A DNA stretch of 64,000 bases, from assembly GCA_021030905.1 (NCBI GenBank), contig JAGFMI010000008.1, forward strand, positions 1,302,001-1,366,000, in the 5' to 3' direction. Both the position numbers and the translations under genes were made by a program. This DNA is from Pyrenula massariospora (taxonomy: Eukaryota > Ascomycota > Eurotiomycetes > Pyrenulales > Pyrenulaceae). Shown piece by piece: positions 9,899 through 21,537 of this stretch (position 1 is its first letter; every line of letters starts with the position of its first letter). Under the pieces are notes generated by a model. The model saw only the letters and a list, made by a program, of their open reading frames with translations, did no database searches and was not told the origin of the DNA.

Positions 9899-11010
9899 AG
9901 TGTCTACGGTTACAAGGCCGTCAACGGAGGGGGTATTGCGACCGTAAAAATGACTACTAGTCGAATTGTTGCCGAAAAGATAAATCATTAAACGACACCA
10001 TCGGAGGATAGCAATCTGTTGCTTTCACTTTCACTTTTGCTCTCGCATATTCTTTGGCTATCCTACTACCTGTGACCAATATTTCCCATCTACAGCCCTG
10101 CCGCACCACAAACCCTTACGCCAACACCGACGGCCGCCCACGCTCCACAGCCAATTCACCACCCCTTCAACCTCATACTTGTTGAAATATCTCCATCTGT
10201 CTACACACTCACGTCCTGCTCCTCATACCCTCCCTCCTCGCCGCAGCACCAACCCGCCTCTAACTAATCTGCCCTCCTGCAAACATGTTCCTCCAAACCC
10301 TTCGACTCCGTCACAATCTTCTCTCGCCAGGACAAGCACAGCCTTGGATGTCGTACGCAAGCCGCCCCCTTTCCTCTGCGAAGTGCCAACAACTCAATAT
10401 TCAGCTATAAGTAACGTTTCTTGACTGCGGAATACGACCCCCTTCCTTGACCCCGACACTGAGAGATGGGGAAATGAATGCTTACCGGTGCACAACACCA
10501 TATTCACCAGGACGGAGTGAAGAGGATCCAGACGGGAATCGCTCGCGATCTGGATCCTGAAAGACGATGGCAGGGGATGGAGAACACACAGCGGGCAGAG
10601 AATACCCTCCGGCGGACCATGGGTTTCGCTACGGACGGTGTTAAAATTCAATGACTGCGGATTTTCCGACACTGGCAGACCGCTCCTAATCCATGCTCCT
10701 CAAGCCAATTGTAAATGATCAAGATATTCCAATTAATTCATGACTAGATAGTACATTATGTTGCAAGCGTAGTGAGTATCTAAAGTGATCTAAAGGGTAT
10801 CTCATGACGCCAAGTCCTTTGAATATAGCAATATAGCCCATCCAAGTAGCTTCCATATGCAAAACATGCCTGCTCATATCCTGGGAATGCCAATCCCCAG
10901 AATATGGCAATTAAACTTATTCGAAAAGCTCCCATATTCCAAACATGCTCACGCCGATATGCTGAAAAATTCCCAACCAAAACATACCGGCCCAAATCTT
11001 GAAAATGCTG
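9899..11010. other. Intergenic region with a 10-bp hairpin and a possible orphan ORF
   Basis: No firm gene. A plus frame of 41 codons from the ATG at 10285 to the stop at 10410 begins like a mitochondrial presequence (MFLQTLRLRHNLL, later SYASRPLSSA) but I find no second exon. A perfect 10-bp inverted repeat, AGGATCCAGA at 10523-10532 and TCTGGATCCT at 10549-10558, encloses a 16-nt loop. About 10850-10990 is AT-rich with degenerate short repeats (GCATGTTT followed by ATATGG, seen on the minus strand). Confidence 0.35.
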
Positions 11011-12231
11011 TTAATAATTCACACCAATCGAAGTCCCTGCTTCCAAGTCCTTTGCTCCTCGTCCCGCCTCCACATCTTTCTCTCTTTCAGCATCCTGCCC
11101 AGGCTCTTCGTCGTCAAAGACTTCTTCCTCGGACATAATGCGCGACTCTCCCCTCGGGCTCTGGCTCTCCCGCTCTGACTCCTGCTGTTGCAGCTTTTCT
11201 TCGTTGCTTCCCTCTGCCGTCACGGCGCCGCTGTACCAGCCCGGGCCCTTGCTCCCATTGGGGATATGGAATCTCCGGTCGACTCTAACGAGCACGTACA
11301 GCCACACTACAATGATTTCAACGCCGGGATCGAAGATCCAAAAGCACGCCTTGCTTTGGTAAGGGGCAGGGTGTTGGACGGGGCGCGGGTTCTTGAACGA
11401 AGTCGCTGTGCGGAACGTCGCACCGAGGCAGAGAAGGACTGACGAAGTGAGGAGGATGTAGATCTTTGTTCTCCAGCGACCAGTGCCGAACTTCTCAACG
11501 CGTGTCTTTCGCGGGACGAGGAGGCCAAGGATGACGATAGGGATAGGAAGGAAGGAGATGACCATGTAGTATGTCGAAGAGGCGAGCTGCATGTCCCGCA
11601 TTTGACTCTTGCGGTGCTTGTCAAGCGTATAAAAGGAGTAGACTGTCGCAGCAATGACCATAAGGAGCATGACGACGATGAGGACGTATAGGATCTTGAA
11701 GAAATTGGAGAAGGCGCGGTGCCAGCCGAAATTGGGATGTGCAGCCCGGGTGATCCGTTGTGCGAAAATGAGATTAATGACGAAAAGGAGCACCACGCCT
11801 GCGGCGACAAAGATCTGTGCTGCTATGGCGACCTGTACATGTGGAGAATTGTGTCAGTATGGCAGGAGCGTTGTACAGGAACGGGGAAAGTGACACCATA
11901 CCTGGACCTTCTTTGGATAGCAAGCCCACACTATTCGCATGACCATGGTGGTGATACGAGCCATGCAGAAGCCAAAGAGGAGGCCGCTCATGATGAACTT
12001 GTGGCCGCGCCGTAAGTTGACTTGAAGAATCGTCATGTGGCAGACGGCGCCACCGATGAAGAGGGCTAAGAAGACGCTGGCTATCGGAATGTCGAGCGAC
12101 TTCGTGGGAACTCCACCAAGGGCGGCAACCATTGGCGGATAGGGCGCATGCATGGGGTGCATGGCCGCCTGCCAAACGTCAGTCGCAAGTCAAGATGGCG
12201 GCCAGAGTCGTAATACCTGTGAAGAGGCCAT
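11011..12231 (-). CDS. Fungal seven-transmembrane protein (DUF3112-like)
   Basis: Three exons: 12231-12217, 12168-11902 and 11832-11011; introns 48 and 69 nt; 367 residues. The first exon encodes only MASSQ. The core has about seven hydrophobic helices: IASVFLALFIGGAVCHMTI near residue 35, then LLFGFCMARITTMVMRIVW, VAAGVVLLFVINLIFAQ, ILYVLIVVMLLMVIAATV, MVISFLPIPIVILGLLV, IYILLTSSVLLCLGATF and VEIIVVWLYVLVRV. The GHKFIMSGLLFGFCMARI block is what I associate with the DUF3112 family of fungal membrane proteins. The cytosolic tail (about 85 residues) is acidic with Glu/Ser repeats. Ligand and role are unknown; the topology is receptor-like. Confidence 0.8.
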
Positions 12232-13094
12232 GTCGTGGAAAGGTTATACAGGCTTCCAAAATGTGGCGCTGCGGGAGAGGCTGGTGGTAGAAGCTTGTGC
12301 TAGGCTTCAAGCTTTGGCACGCAAAACGGCGTCCTTTGTCGGAATGTGGCAGAAGCTTGACGGGACAAGCTTTGGTGAAAAGTTTGGTCTGTTCCTGAAT
12401 CTATGACTGACGAATTTCGAGGACCAGTTGTTAGATGGCCGTCGCCAGCATGGGGAGGCCATCTTTTATGAAGGGGTGTCCAGGCGAGCCACCGGTGGTA
12501 CGTAAAGAGCCTCGCGCCGATGTGAAGAGCGAGTTGATGCCCAGAGCGGTCGCTTGTGATGCCCTCTACGAAAACATCGACGAGGGTCCGGTTTTGGCAT
12601 TAATGCTCCCCCATGCCGTGAACGGCTAGTCAGCTGGCAATTTTGGAGCTTTGATTGGCTGATTTCAGAGCCCCCGGGACGGCAAGTCGGTGCTCGCGTT
12701 TCCGGGATGCCGAGGCCACCCGCTCTATCGCTCGCTTCTATCCGTCACTGACACGAATATGAATTAGGTAGGACGGGACTGCGCAAACTGGTATTCTGAA
12801 CAATGTGTGAAACGCCCCTCAATCTGAAGGCTCTACCTCCGAGACCGAGCCACGTCGGGCCCGGATCGTACAGAAAGATTACCAATCCTGGTGATGTCCA
12901 GGATCCTGACAAACCGCAAAATGTCCAGTATTCGAGCAACAGCTTCGCATCTCCTCCTTAGCTAATACCATCCTGTGAGGGTATTCAGAGCGAGCCAGGC
13001 GGACCAGAACTTCAGTACCCGCCTTCCAGCCAATTCGTCATTGTCACATTCCAATTGCATTGCCCATGTGTCCTTTTTGTTCGTCATTGCCTTC
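12232..13094. other. Intergenic: promoter of the 7TM gene and 3' side of the SUN gene
   Basis: No gene recognised. Short plus frames (12435-12629 and others) have no features. ATTGG (reversed CCAAT) occurs at about 12652. Nothing else noted. Confidence 0.35.
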
Positions 13095-15050
13095 TTATCG
13101 TGCTTGCCTCTCCTTAGCGTGGACCTCAATTACAGGCATAGGATGAGGTTCCACTGGCTCTCCGTGGACCCTAACGCGATACATACACGTCAGCTCCCCA
13201 CCGTAATTCTTTGTGACTCTAAATACAAATTTATTTGTGGCCCACTTCCTGTCCCCTGCCCCATTTAGCCTTAGCGTCTGTACATAATTCTCGTCACCGA
13301 TCTTGTATTCCAGCACACCGGCCAAAAGCCACGTTTCCGGCAGAGCAGGATGCCTGTCCTGAAACATGACCCGCTTAGCCTCGTTGAAGGCCTCACGTGA
13401 GAGCCTTGAAAAGTCAGTCCAGATCTGGATCTGGAGGGGCGCCATGGCAGCGTCCGGGGTGCCACCAATGGGGAAGTGTTCGTAGGCTATCTCGGTCGGA
13501 TAGATGCTCTCGGGAAGCAGGACGGCGAGCTGTGTGTCGCCGTCAGTAGGCGCCGCGCACCAACAGTCGCCAGGCTCGCCCCAGGGACGGAGCGCTTCGG
13601 AAGGGGGACGGCTACGATAGATCTCGACGAGTTTGGGCTCGGTCCATTGTGTCCACCAGCTGAATTGCTTCTGTTTTGTTGGACTAGTGAGATGGGGATC
13701 AACGATTGCGCCGTGGCTGTCCGCAGCGTAGTTGATTTTGGTAAAATGGATCGGAGCAGGACCTTGGGCGCGGCGGTTGGTGCGGCTCAGTGCGTCAACT
13801 CGTGCGGCAAGAGCATTGGCTTGTTTGTCAGAATGGTCGACTTTTGAGGAAAGTGTAGAAAGTTGATTGCCAGAAGAAGCCACTTGGTCCGATACGGCGG
13901 CAATGTCTTTTTCGGACATGTCAACTTGACTGGTGATCTTTTCAAGCCGGTTTTCAAAATTTTGAAGAACGTTGCGAGTGGCGGTGTCGTTGATGCTGTT
14001 CACACTATCGCCCGGTGAATTAAAGATGTTGTAGATACTGGTCCCAACCCGGAAACCCCGTCGAGAACCAGGCCAGGAAACGAAAAGTACAATGGTGATA
14101 AGGAGAAGAAATGTCAAGCACCGAAGCAGCTGAGATGTACCTAATTGTTGGACGATCTTCACGAATTCGTCATTAGAGTAGTCCCAGACGTGCTCACGAA
14201 CGAGGAGTTTGAACCGCTCTGAGAATGTTTGCTCACGATGGGATTCCTCTAATGATAGTCGTTCCGATGGATGATTGAGAACCGGCTCTTTATGATAAGC
14301 GTGTTTGGTAAGAATCTGTTGAGTGCTCCGCTGTATAGGAGTATCGACCGGTATCTGACGCTCTGTAATGTAACTAATCTCAGGCACTGTTGGGGTCCCA
14401 TTTGCCAAGTGATTCATGTTGCGGAAGCCAGTAGTATCGGATGCATTGTCGACGTTGTCAACTCTAGAATCGTCGGATCCTGGCGTGTTGGTATGGGTAG
14501 TGGTCTCAGTGACGGTCGGAAGGTTTGGACCATCTTGACGAAGAGCACTAAGTCCGCGCCGAGTCCGTAGCCCAGAACCTGGCTCGAACAGAGAAGACCT
14601 ACGACTATCATTGGTAGGTGTCTCAGGCTCGACAGATGACGAGGTATTCCGAAGGGACTCACGGCGTTGTGCACGCTCGTCACGTTCCTGATTTTCTCGT
14701 TCGCGATTGTGGCTTGTGTAATAAGCAGCTGTCTCTTCTGCTTGAGCCGCAAGATTAGCCTCAGCTTGGTTCATCTCTTCGTCTAGAGTTTTAGCCATCT
14801 GACTGGCATTCATTCGTTCCCGAGCTTTAAGCTGCTTGGGCAGAAGCGGAGTCTTATTTGACCCATATGTAAACGATTGTTCCGCTTGGACGTCAGGTAA
14901 GGCAACTCTATCATTGGAGGCATCGGGTGCGCCGAAGGAGCTTCTAGCCTGATTCCGTGCAGGAGTCGCACGGGAGTTTCTGCCACCATGTTGAATGTCG
15001 TTGTCACTGATTACTGGTCGAGCAGGAGTTTGACGTCTCCTTGGAGGCAT
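13095..15050 (-). CDS. SUN-domain inner nuclear membrane protein (Sad1-like)
   Basis: Single exon, 651 residues. The N-terminal half is basic, polar and disordered (nucleoplasmic side). One membrane helix lies at about residues 313-333 (LLRCLTFLLLITIVLFVSW). A coiled-coil-prone stretch with heptads follows (about 370-430, VDMSEKDIAAVSDQVASS). The last 190 residues are a SUN domain: NYAADSHGAIVDPHLTS, then GDCWCAAPTDGDTQLAVLLPE, then PTEIAYEHFP and FVFRVTKNYGGELTCMYRVRVHG. SUN proteins form the LINC complex with KASH proteins across the nuclear envelope and hold the spindle pole body and centromeres. The ATG at 15050 opens a basic MPPRRRQTPAR start. Confidence 0.9.
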   Translation of the reverse strand: MPPRRRQTPARPVISDNDIQHGGRNSRATPARNQARSSFGAPDASNDRVALPDVQAEQSFTYGSNKTPLLPKQLKARERMNASQMAKTLDEEMNQAEANLAAQAEETAAYYTSHNRERENQERDERAQRRESLRNTSSSVEPETPTNDSRRSSLFEPGSGLRTRRGLSALRQDGPNLPTVTETTTHTNTPGSDDSRVDNVDNASDTTGFRNMNHLANGTPTVPEISYITERQIPVDTPIQRSTQQILTKHAYHKEPVLNHPSERLSLEESHREQTFSERFKLLVREHVWDYSNDEFVKIVQQLGTSQLLRCLTFLLLITIVLFVSWPGSRRGFRVGTSIYNIFNSPGDSVNSINDTATRNVLQNFENRLEKITSQVDMSEKDIAAVSDQVASSGNQLSTLSSKVDHSDKQANALAARVDALSRTNRRAQGPAPIHFTKINYAADSHGAIVDPHLTSPTKQKQFSWWTQWTEPKLVEIYRSRPPSEALRPWGEPGDCWCAAPTDGDTQLAVLLPESIYPTEIAYEHFPIGGTPDAAMAPLQIQIWTDFSRLSREAFNEAKRVMFQDRHPALPETWLLAGVLEYKIGDENYVQTLRLNGAGDRKWATNKFVFRVTKNYGGELTCMYRVRVHGEPVEPHPMPVIEVHAKERQAR

Positions 15051-16288
15051 GGTTGCGAGAAAGCTCTAAAGGCCTCTGGAAAAGCTGAGTTTCGGCTGAT
15101 TCAACACAAGTTAGCATAGGCTATACGAGTGCCTGAAGCAACCGAAAAACGAATCTTGTTTCAAGTGTTTCTCTCTACAGCGTTCCTAGAGACCCGAAAA
15201 CCCGGCACTCCGTAGAGTGTTCTTTAGAAATACCGATCAAAACACTGTAAAGCTCGAAATTCACTGGCGAAGAGTTCGGGTGAGGCAAGTATCGGGAAAT
15301 TATGCGGAACGAATGTAGCGGGTCGATGATAGACAGTGTGCTTAGAAATAAAAAGCCAGACATTGAATGGATCATCCAATGAATGAGGTGGATGATATAG
15401 CGACTAATTCAATTTGAAAGCGGTTGCTCAACCTCAATGAAAAAAGTCTACTCACCTAGAATCGGTTGTGGAGGTCAATCCACAACTAGAATATTAATCA
15501 GGGACTGGGTAGTGAATCAAAGTTCGCCCCGCTAGATGGAGTTTGATCGTCGGATCTGGTATTTAACTTCAGGTGATCAACCCTCACCCTCGGTGGTAAG
15601 GCGCAAAGCTGGTCAAGTATTTAAATTTCGTTTTCTTTTGCAAATCCAATATCTATCGTCGTTTTCTCGAAAGTGTCTGAGCATGGTCCGGGAAATCGAT
15701 GATCACCGCTATGGTCGATGATCGCCTGCTTCGAATGCTGGTACAATGATGATTTTCAAGATCAGAGATGATACTGCATGAAAGGTCGACTTCTGACGCG
15801 ACCAAGAAGCAGACGCCCCTTTGACACAGTATCATCAATCACACGAAACACAGACGGTGCGGGAAGGTTTCTGATGTGCAAAAGAATTGGTAATATCACG
15901 ATGCGCGCAAGAAGCACCGCGCAAGAGATCCGTGGGGAATAATGATGGTTTCGACTTCTTTTGTTGTGGTGACCTTTCCGCTTTTAGAGCATTCCGTGCC
16001 AAGACCGCCGCACCCAGCCGACCCGCAAGCCCGACCCTCGCGAGGCCTTCTCTCCATTGAGGCCGTGAACAGGACGTTTAAGGCAGAGAAGTTGCATTAA
16101 GGTGACATTTCTGCCCCTCTACAATATATCGATCGCATGCAACCACTTTATCATGGAAATTTCAAGAGCGCAACTAGTTTACATAGGGCTCACGTCAAAT
16201 AGAGGCCGGGAGTCAACAGATTTCGTTTCTACGCAAAAATGATCCCACGTCGATTAGGTCTCATCCACCCCAAAAGCTGCCCGATCCG
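15051..16288. other. Intergenic 1.2 kb, SUN gene promoter side
   Basis: Upstream of the SUN gene and downstream of the next minus-strand gene. No gene seen. A 9-nt direct repeat TCGATGATC occurs near 15697 and 15715. No recognisable promoter box. Confidence 0.35.
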
Positions 16289-17726
16289 CTACCGGCTGCT
16301 GCCATCCTGACCTCCCCTCTCTTTCTCAACCAAATCATCGAAATCTCTTTGAGCCTGCTCCTTGGCTAGCTCCTTTTCCTTGGCACTTTTGGAGAAACTG
16401 AAACTATCGCCAGAAGTCTCGTTCTCATCTTGGCCTTTGTCGCTTTGTCCCCAACGGGTTTGTCGTTGAGCTTTCCTCTCATCCTGGGCTTTTGAGCCTT
16501 GATTGCTGTCCCACGGAGATGCCTGGCCGGGGCCAACGGAACCAGAACGTACGCGGTCCCACGCACTGCCGAATTCTTGATCTGGGCCCATAGACCCTAG
16601 GCCTCGTCCACCGCTTGGGCTATTGTCATCGTAGAAGCCGGGATCAGAAGACCCGTACAAGCCGTCATCATGTCCAGTCCCTCTAGTACCTGCTGATGGT
16701 GAAATTCGGGGGAGAGAATCCTGCGACTGGTCTCTCGACGGTGTTTCAGACTCATTGCTCGAATCTGTATGTGACATTTGCCCAGTCCCCTGGAAAACTC
16801 GCTGGTTCTCATCCATATCGGAATACTGTGGTTCCATCAACGGGCCGTCTCTGTGGATTGGACTTGACTTCTGTTGTGGATGTCGGCGCTGCGAGTTTCG
16901 CTCAATTTCCTCCCGACGGCTGTGTATGGGAGAACGTCTCTCTTGCTGCATTTGGCTCTGTTGATCAGCTATCTCTTGGAGCGCACCAGAGCAACGCGTG
17001 TCCTCCCGCGCTAGTAGCTGACTATGTACGGAACTGATGCCGGAAGCAAACGGAGCGAATAGCCAGTATGAGGCAATGAAATATGCAGGAAGTCGTACAC
17101 CAATGTGCCAACACAGCCTAGCTGCAGAAGCTTTGAAGAGAGGCAGGCTCTTCATCGGAAATGAGTTAAATCTGGTCTGATCTTTGGGAGTATAAAGAGG
17201 AAATCGAAAATTAGAGCGGGTTCTGTAAGCCCAGCCACCCGCTGCAAACGCGCCGTACAATGAGTACCTTGTATAAGACTCCTGATAGCTTTGTGCCGCT
17301 AGTGCGAACGCCTCGGCTTCGCTTTGAGTTGCTGGCCGTTGTAGCGAGATTTCAACTAAGTCACCTTCTTCAGCTTTTACTTCAAAAGAAGAAAAATCAG
17401 TTCCAAGACCGAAACTTACCCAACGCAAAGAATTCCCGAAGTTGTCGTTTAGCTTGCTGGCCCCACGGTGACCGTCTTGGTGCGAGTCCGTTCTCACGCA
17501 GAACGAGGGGAATTTCAGAATACGGAAGACGGTAGTAGCGCGGAACTCCTATAGCATTATATCCGAATAGCAATGCATCTTGGGTCCATCTTGATCTAAA
17601 ATTCCCTGGATTGATAAGACCAAGAACAGATTCAGCCATTTCTGAAGTTCCCATAGGCATGTTGCCGCCTGAGGTGTCCTGTCCGCTCCAACTACCAGTC
17701 ATGTCTACTCCTCGGTCCGTTGCCAT
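16289..17726 (-). CDS. Unrecognised fungal membrane protein
   Basis: Two exons, 17726-17420 and 17379-16289, with a very short 40-nt GT-AG intron; 465 residues. I do not recognise the family. The N-terminal half is ordered and aromatic-rich (GYNAIGVPRYYRLPYSEIP, later TRSNFRFPLYTP). A likely membrane segment lies at about residues 195-220 (VRLPAYFIASYWLFAPFASG), just after SLPLFKASAARLCWH. From about residue 230 to the end the protein is polar, Gln/Ser/Gly/Asp-rich and probably disordered, ending in a charged helix (AKEKELAKEQAQRDFDDLVEKE). The minus frame is also open through the intron, so an unspliced product from a later start is possible. The ATG at 17726 is the first in frame. Confidence 0.65.
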
Positions 17727-18215
17727 GTTTGAGAACGATGGGCACAGGGTAAGGCAGCCGGCGGTCAACGTCTCCCGAAGACATGAAAGGGTGTATTGCG
17801 GTAAAGTATGGCCTATAAGTTGAACGCGGTGTCGTTTATGGCTTTTTAAGACTGCCTCCTACCTAGCTCTAAATGAAGAATATCTAGCTGTGTAAACAGT
17901 ACTCTACGAGGGAAAGTTATCCGAGACAGACTCACTCCACGATTCCCTCCCACTCACGCCATTATTCGCCCAATTTTTCTGCACCTGTCTAGGCTGCGGT
18001 GGTGTTCAACATTTTAGTCAAATTTTAAAGATCTAGATATCAATTACATTGTCTTACCTGTTTCACTTCGCCGCGCTTAATTAGAAATCTTTGTTCCATA
18101 AAATCTCGCCTACTCTGCCACACCTAAGCTCTGGAGCCCTCGAAGCAGCCATTGTCCGCTAAAGTTCGATGAACTTTTTTAAACATCGACGGTGTAATCT
18201 CTACCCTCAAGCAAG
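17727..18215. other. Divergent promoter region
   Basis: Lies between the minus-strand membrane-protein gene and tma46 on the plus strand. AT-rich around 17990-18090. No firm motif identified. Confidence 0.35.
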
Positions 18216-19380
18216 ATGCCCCCCAAAAAGGGTGGTGGCGACCAGCCGAAGAAGGCAAAACCCACCACTGCTGACAAGACATTCGGCATGAAGAACAAAA
18301 AAGGCGCAGTGGCCAAGAAACAGATTGCGCAAATGCAGGCACAGGACAAATCAAATCAAAACCCTGAAGACAAGAGAAAACAAGCAGAGAAGGAGCAGAG
18401 AGAAAGAGACAAAGCAGCGGCAGAAGCAGCAAGGAAAGAAGCCGCTGACTTGTTTAAACCTGTCCAGACGCAAAAGGTTCCCTTTGGCGTAGATCCAAAA
18501 ACCGTTCTCTGCCAGTTCTTCAAACAGGGTCACTGTGAAAAGGGAAAGAAATGTAAGTTTAGCCATGATCTACAAATCGGCAGGCGGCAGGAGAAGAAAG
18601 ACCTCTATCAGGATACGAGAGATCAGGAAAAGCAAGACCGGGAGAAGGATACAATGGACGACTGGGACGAGGAAAAGCTGCGTAAGGTAGTGCTCTCTAA
18701 ATACGGAAATCCCAAGACCACAACGGACAAAGTCTGCAAATATTTCATTGAGGCGGTAGAAAACGGTAAATATGGTTGGTTCTGGACATGTCCGAATGGT
18801 GGAGATAAATGCATGTATCAACACAAATTGCCCCCAGGGTATGGTTGAATCCTTCTTGATCTAGGCTTCAGAATACTAACATCAGGCTAGATTTGTCCTC
18901 AAGACTAAAGAACAACGTGCTACCGAAAAGGCCTTGATGGACAAATCTCCCCTCAAAACCCTCACGCTCGAAGATTTCCTTGAATCGGAGCGACACAAGC
19001 TCACCGGCGAGCTTACACCTGTCACGCCAGAAACATTTGCTAAATGGAAAAAAGAGCGCCTAGATAAGAAGGCTGCCGAGGAAGAAGCTCGTAAAGCCAA
19101 AGAAGCTACTGGAAGGGCGATGTTCGAAAGTGGCGATTGGAAAGGTTCTGAAGATGAAGATAGCGATGAAGACGGCAGCGATGAAGACGACAGCGGGGCT
19201 TGGAACCTTGAAGCTATGCGCAAGGAGACGGAGAGGCTGCGCGAGGCGAAGGAACAAGAGAGACTGGCAAAGGCTAACGGAGGCTATCTGCCTGATGACC
19301 AGGCGAATGGAGCAGTCAATGATGAAGACGTTGCTGATGCGGACTTCCAGGACGTAGAAGGACGAACCGGGGACGGCTGA
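18216..19380 (+). CDS. tma46: Tma46/DFRP1-type CCCH zinc-finger ribosome-associated protein
   Basis: Two exons, 18216-18838 and 18891-19380, with a 52-nt intron carrying a TACTAAC branch site; 370 residues. The lysine-rich N-terminus ([24 protein letters not shown]) is typical of the family. Two CCCH fingers follow: C-x7-C-x5-C-x3-H ([19 protein letters not shown]) and a longer C-x17-C-x6-C-x3-H containing [11 protein letters not shown]. The C-terminal half has the DFRP core ([31 protein letters not shown]) and an acidic stretch. By homology it binds the GTPase Rbg1/DRG1 and associates with translating ribosomes. Confidence 0.9.
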
Positions 19381-19858
19381 AATGGCAATCTAATGACTAT
19401 CAAAAATTTTAGCAATTTATATTATAATGCATTAGAAACGATCATCTTTCGCAGTCAGATTATTTCTTTCATTACTGAAGGACTAGAGGTTCAATCGAAA
19501 TTCTGCCTCTGCTGTGTGGTGACTAGAAGGCGCGTGCATGTTCTCCTATCAGCTCTCCGGTTTTGCATATCATTAAAACTCTTCATATAGTGCTAAATTT
19601 TTTAGTGAAGAAGACATTCTGACTTGTTGCGCGAAAGCCGTCATAGGACTCAGGTAGCTCGTCAATAGCGGGATTAGGAAAAGCTCCTGTCTAGGTTACT
19701 GCAGATCTCAAGACGTGATTCCGCTGAGGGGCTGTAAACTTGCAGTCTAGCTCCACGGCGCCATTTCTTGAAGCCGTGAAAGTTGAAATGGAATTTGTAG
19801 ACAAGCTAGTCTATCCCTGGCTTCGTCTAGCTTTCATTTCGAAAGTAATTGTCTTGCG
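19381..19858. other. Intergenic tma46 to HIBADH
   Basis: AT-rich tma46 3' region then the upstream region of the dehydrogenase. No other feature seen. Confidence 0.35.
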
Positions 19859-21170
19859 ATGAAGCATGTTTTGTTAGGTTCTGCTTGGCGGCGGTCAACT
19901 TCTCGCTGTGCATCTTGTAGAACTTTCTGTACTACAAAGCCGTTGGATGCGTCATGGGGTTTCATCGGGCTGGGTGCGATGGGTAAGTTAGATTGAAATT
20001 TTTGTGACGTGAGAGCCTCTGATCAGATTTCTTGAAGGTTATCCTATGGCGAGAAATCTACGCGCGTCCTTACCAGTAAACGACAACCTGTACATTTATG
20101 ACACAAATCATGCCGTAACCGAAAGATATAGAAATGAGACCGAGCAGGAGTCATTAGGTAGTACGAGCGGACCGAAGATATCAATTGCAAGTGGGCCTCG
20201 AGAAGTTGCAGAGCGATCAGTGAGTAGCTTTTTTTGGTTCGGCCATCCGTTATTGTGTTCCCTGATGAGCTTTGTTCTATCTATGATCTAAGTTGGGAAA
20301 GGGAGCTTTGCAACCTTTCTATTACTGATTTCATTCCAAAATTAAAGCCAATCCTCTGATACATTACATATCCATATGACTTGGCTTCCAGTTAGAGCTT
20401 AAAATACATGTTGTTCCCAGTCTAACGGAAGCCAGGAAACCATCCTTACAGTCCTCCCAGAGCCGAAGCATGTCAAGACAGTCTTTGATGATGTACTCGC
20501 TTCGAACTTACCGAGACTTCCAAGCCCAGACGCGCCCGACGAAAGGATGTTTGTGGACTGCTCAACAATAGACCCTGTGACCTCGCAAGCAGTCGCTGCA
20601 AAGGTGAGGTCGGGAGCGTGTGGTCATTTCGTCGACGCACCAATGTCTGGCGGTGTTGTCGGCGCACGCGCTGGTTCCTTGACTTTCATGGTCGGCGCCT
20701 CCCCCTCGGTGTTCGGACGTGTGGAGTCCACTCTTCTCCGGATGGGCAAAAAAGTATGGCACTTAGGCGATCAAGGCGCTGGGCTGTCAGGTAAGCTTGC
20801 AAACAACTACGCCCTTGCCATCAACAATATCGCTGCATCGGAAGCCATGAATCTTGGTATTAGATGGGGACTCGACCCAAAAGCCTTAGCGGATCTCATC
20901 AATTCTAGTACCGGGCGAAGCTGGCCGAGCCAAGTGAACAATCCTGTGCCAGGTGTTGTTGACAATTCGCCAGCTTCCAAAAATTACCAAGGAGGATTTG
21001 GAGTCAGTCTGATGAAAAAGGATCTTCGCCTTGCCGTTACTGCGGCGAAAGAGGCAAAAGCAAGATTGGAGCTCGCACAGAAAGCGCAGGAAGTGTATGA
21101 GGCTACGGAAAAAGAGCATTCCGGGAAAGATTTCTCTGTAGTTTACAAATACATTGCAGATTGGAAATAG
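19859..21170 (+). CDS. 3-hydroxyisobutyrate dehydrogenase, mitochondrial
   Basis: Three exons, 19859-19982, 20038-20219 and 20421-21170; introns 55 and 201 nt; 351 residues. A basic, Ser/Arg-rich leader (residues 1-28) is a likely mitochondrial presequence. The Rossmann motif spans the first splice (GFIGLGAMG then YPMARNL). It continues with TVLPEPKHV, FVDCSTIDP, FVDAPMSGGVVGA and SGKLANNYAL, the last bearing the catalytic Lys of beta-hydroxyacid dehydrogenases. The enzyme oxidises 3-hydroxyisobutyrate to methylmalonate semialdehyde in valine breakdown. The ATG at 19859 was chosen because it gives both the presequence and the intact nucleotide-binding loop. The second intron is long for this window but its removal restores the expected strand. 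Confidence 0.9.
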
Positions 21171-21537
21171 TATCTTCTCAATATGCGTACCCTTGACTTG
21201 TAATCGGCTTGCGAATTGTTCGTGACGCCATGCATCAGAAGGCAGGCCGCACCAGGGTCTCCGCAGGATGCGTCATCGTGAAGGTAGCTCAGGGTTTGGA
21301 TTCAATTATTCCTTAATGTCTCCAGCCACTCTGACTTTCCTCGCCGGTCATTCTCTCTCATAAATGATTTACGTGTTAGGTGTCTAATACGAGATTGGAA
21401 AGATGCTGCTGTCAAATCCGTAACGGCCAGCTCTCGTGGCCGACCATTTGATCGAACGCTCGCTGCGGGATCGCACTGAGATCTAGCCAAACTCAGTGGC
21501 CATATGACGAATTTCAGCTTGAAAATTCACCTTTAAG
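21171..21537. other. Intergenic HIBADH to ddb1
   Basis: Short spacer with the ddb1 promoter. No clear motif. Confidence 0.35.
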
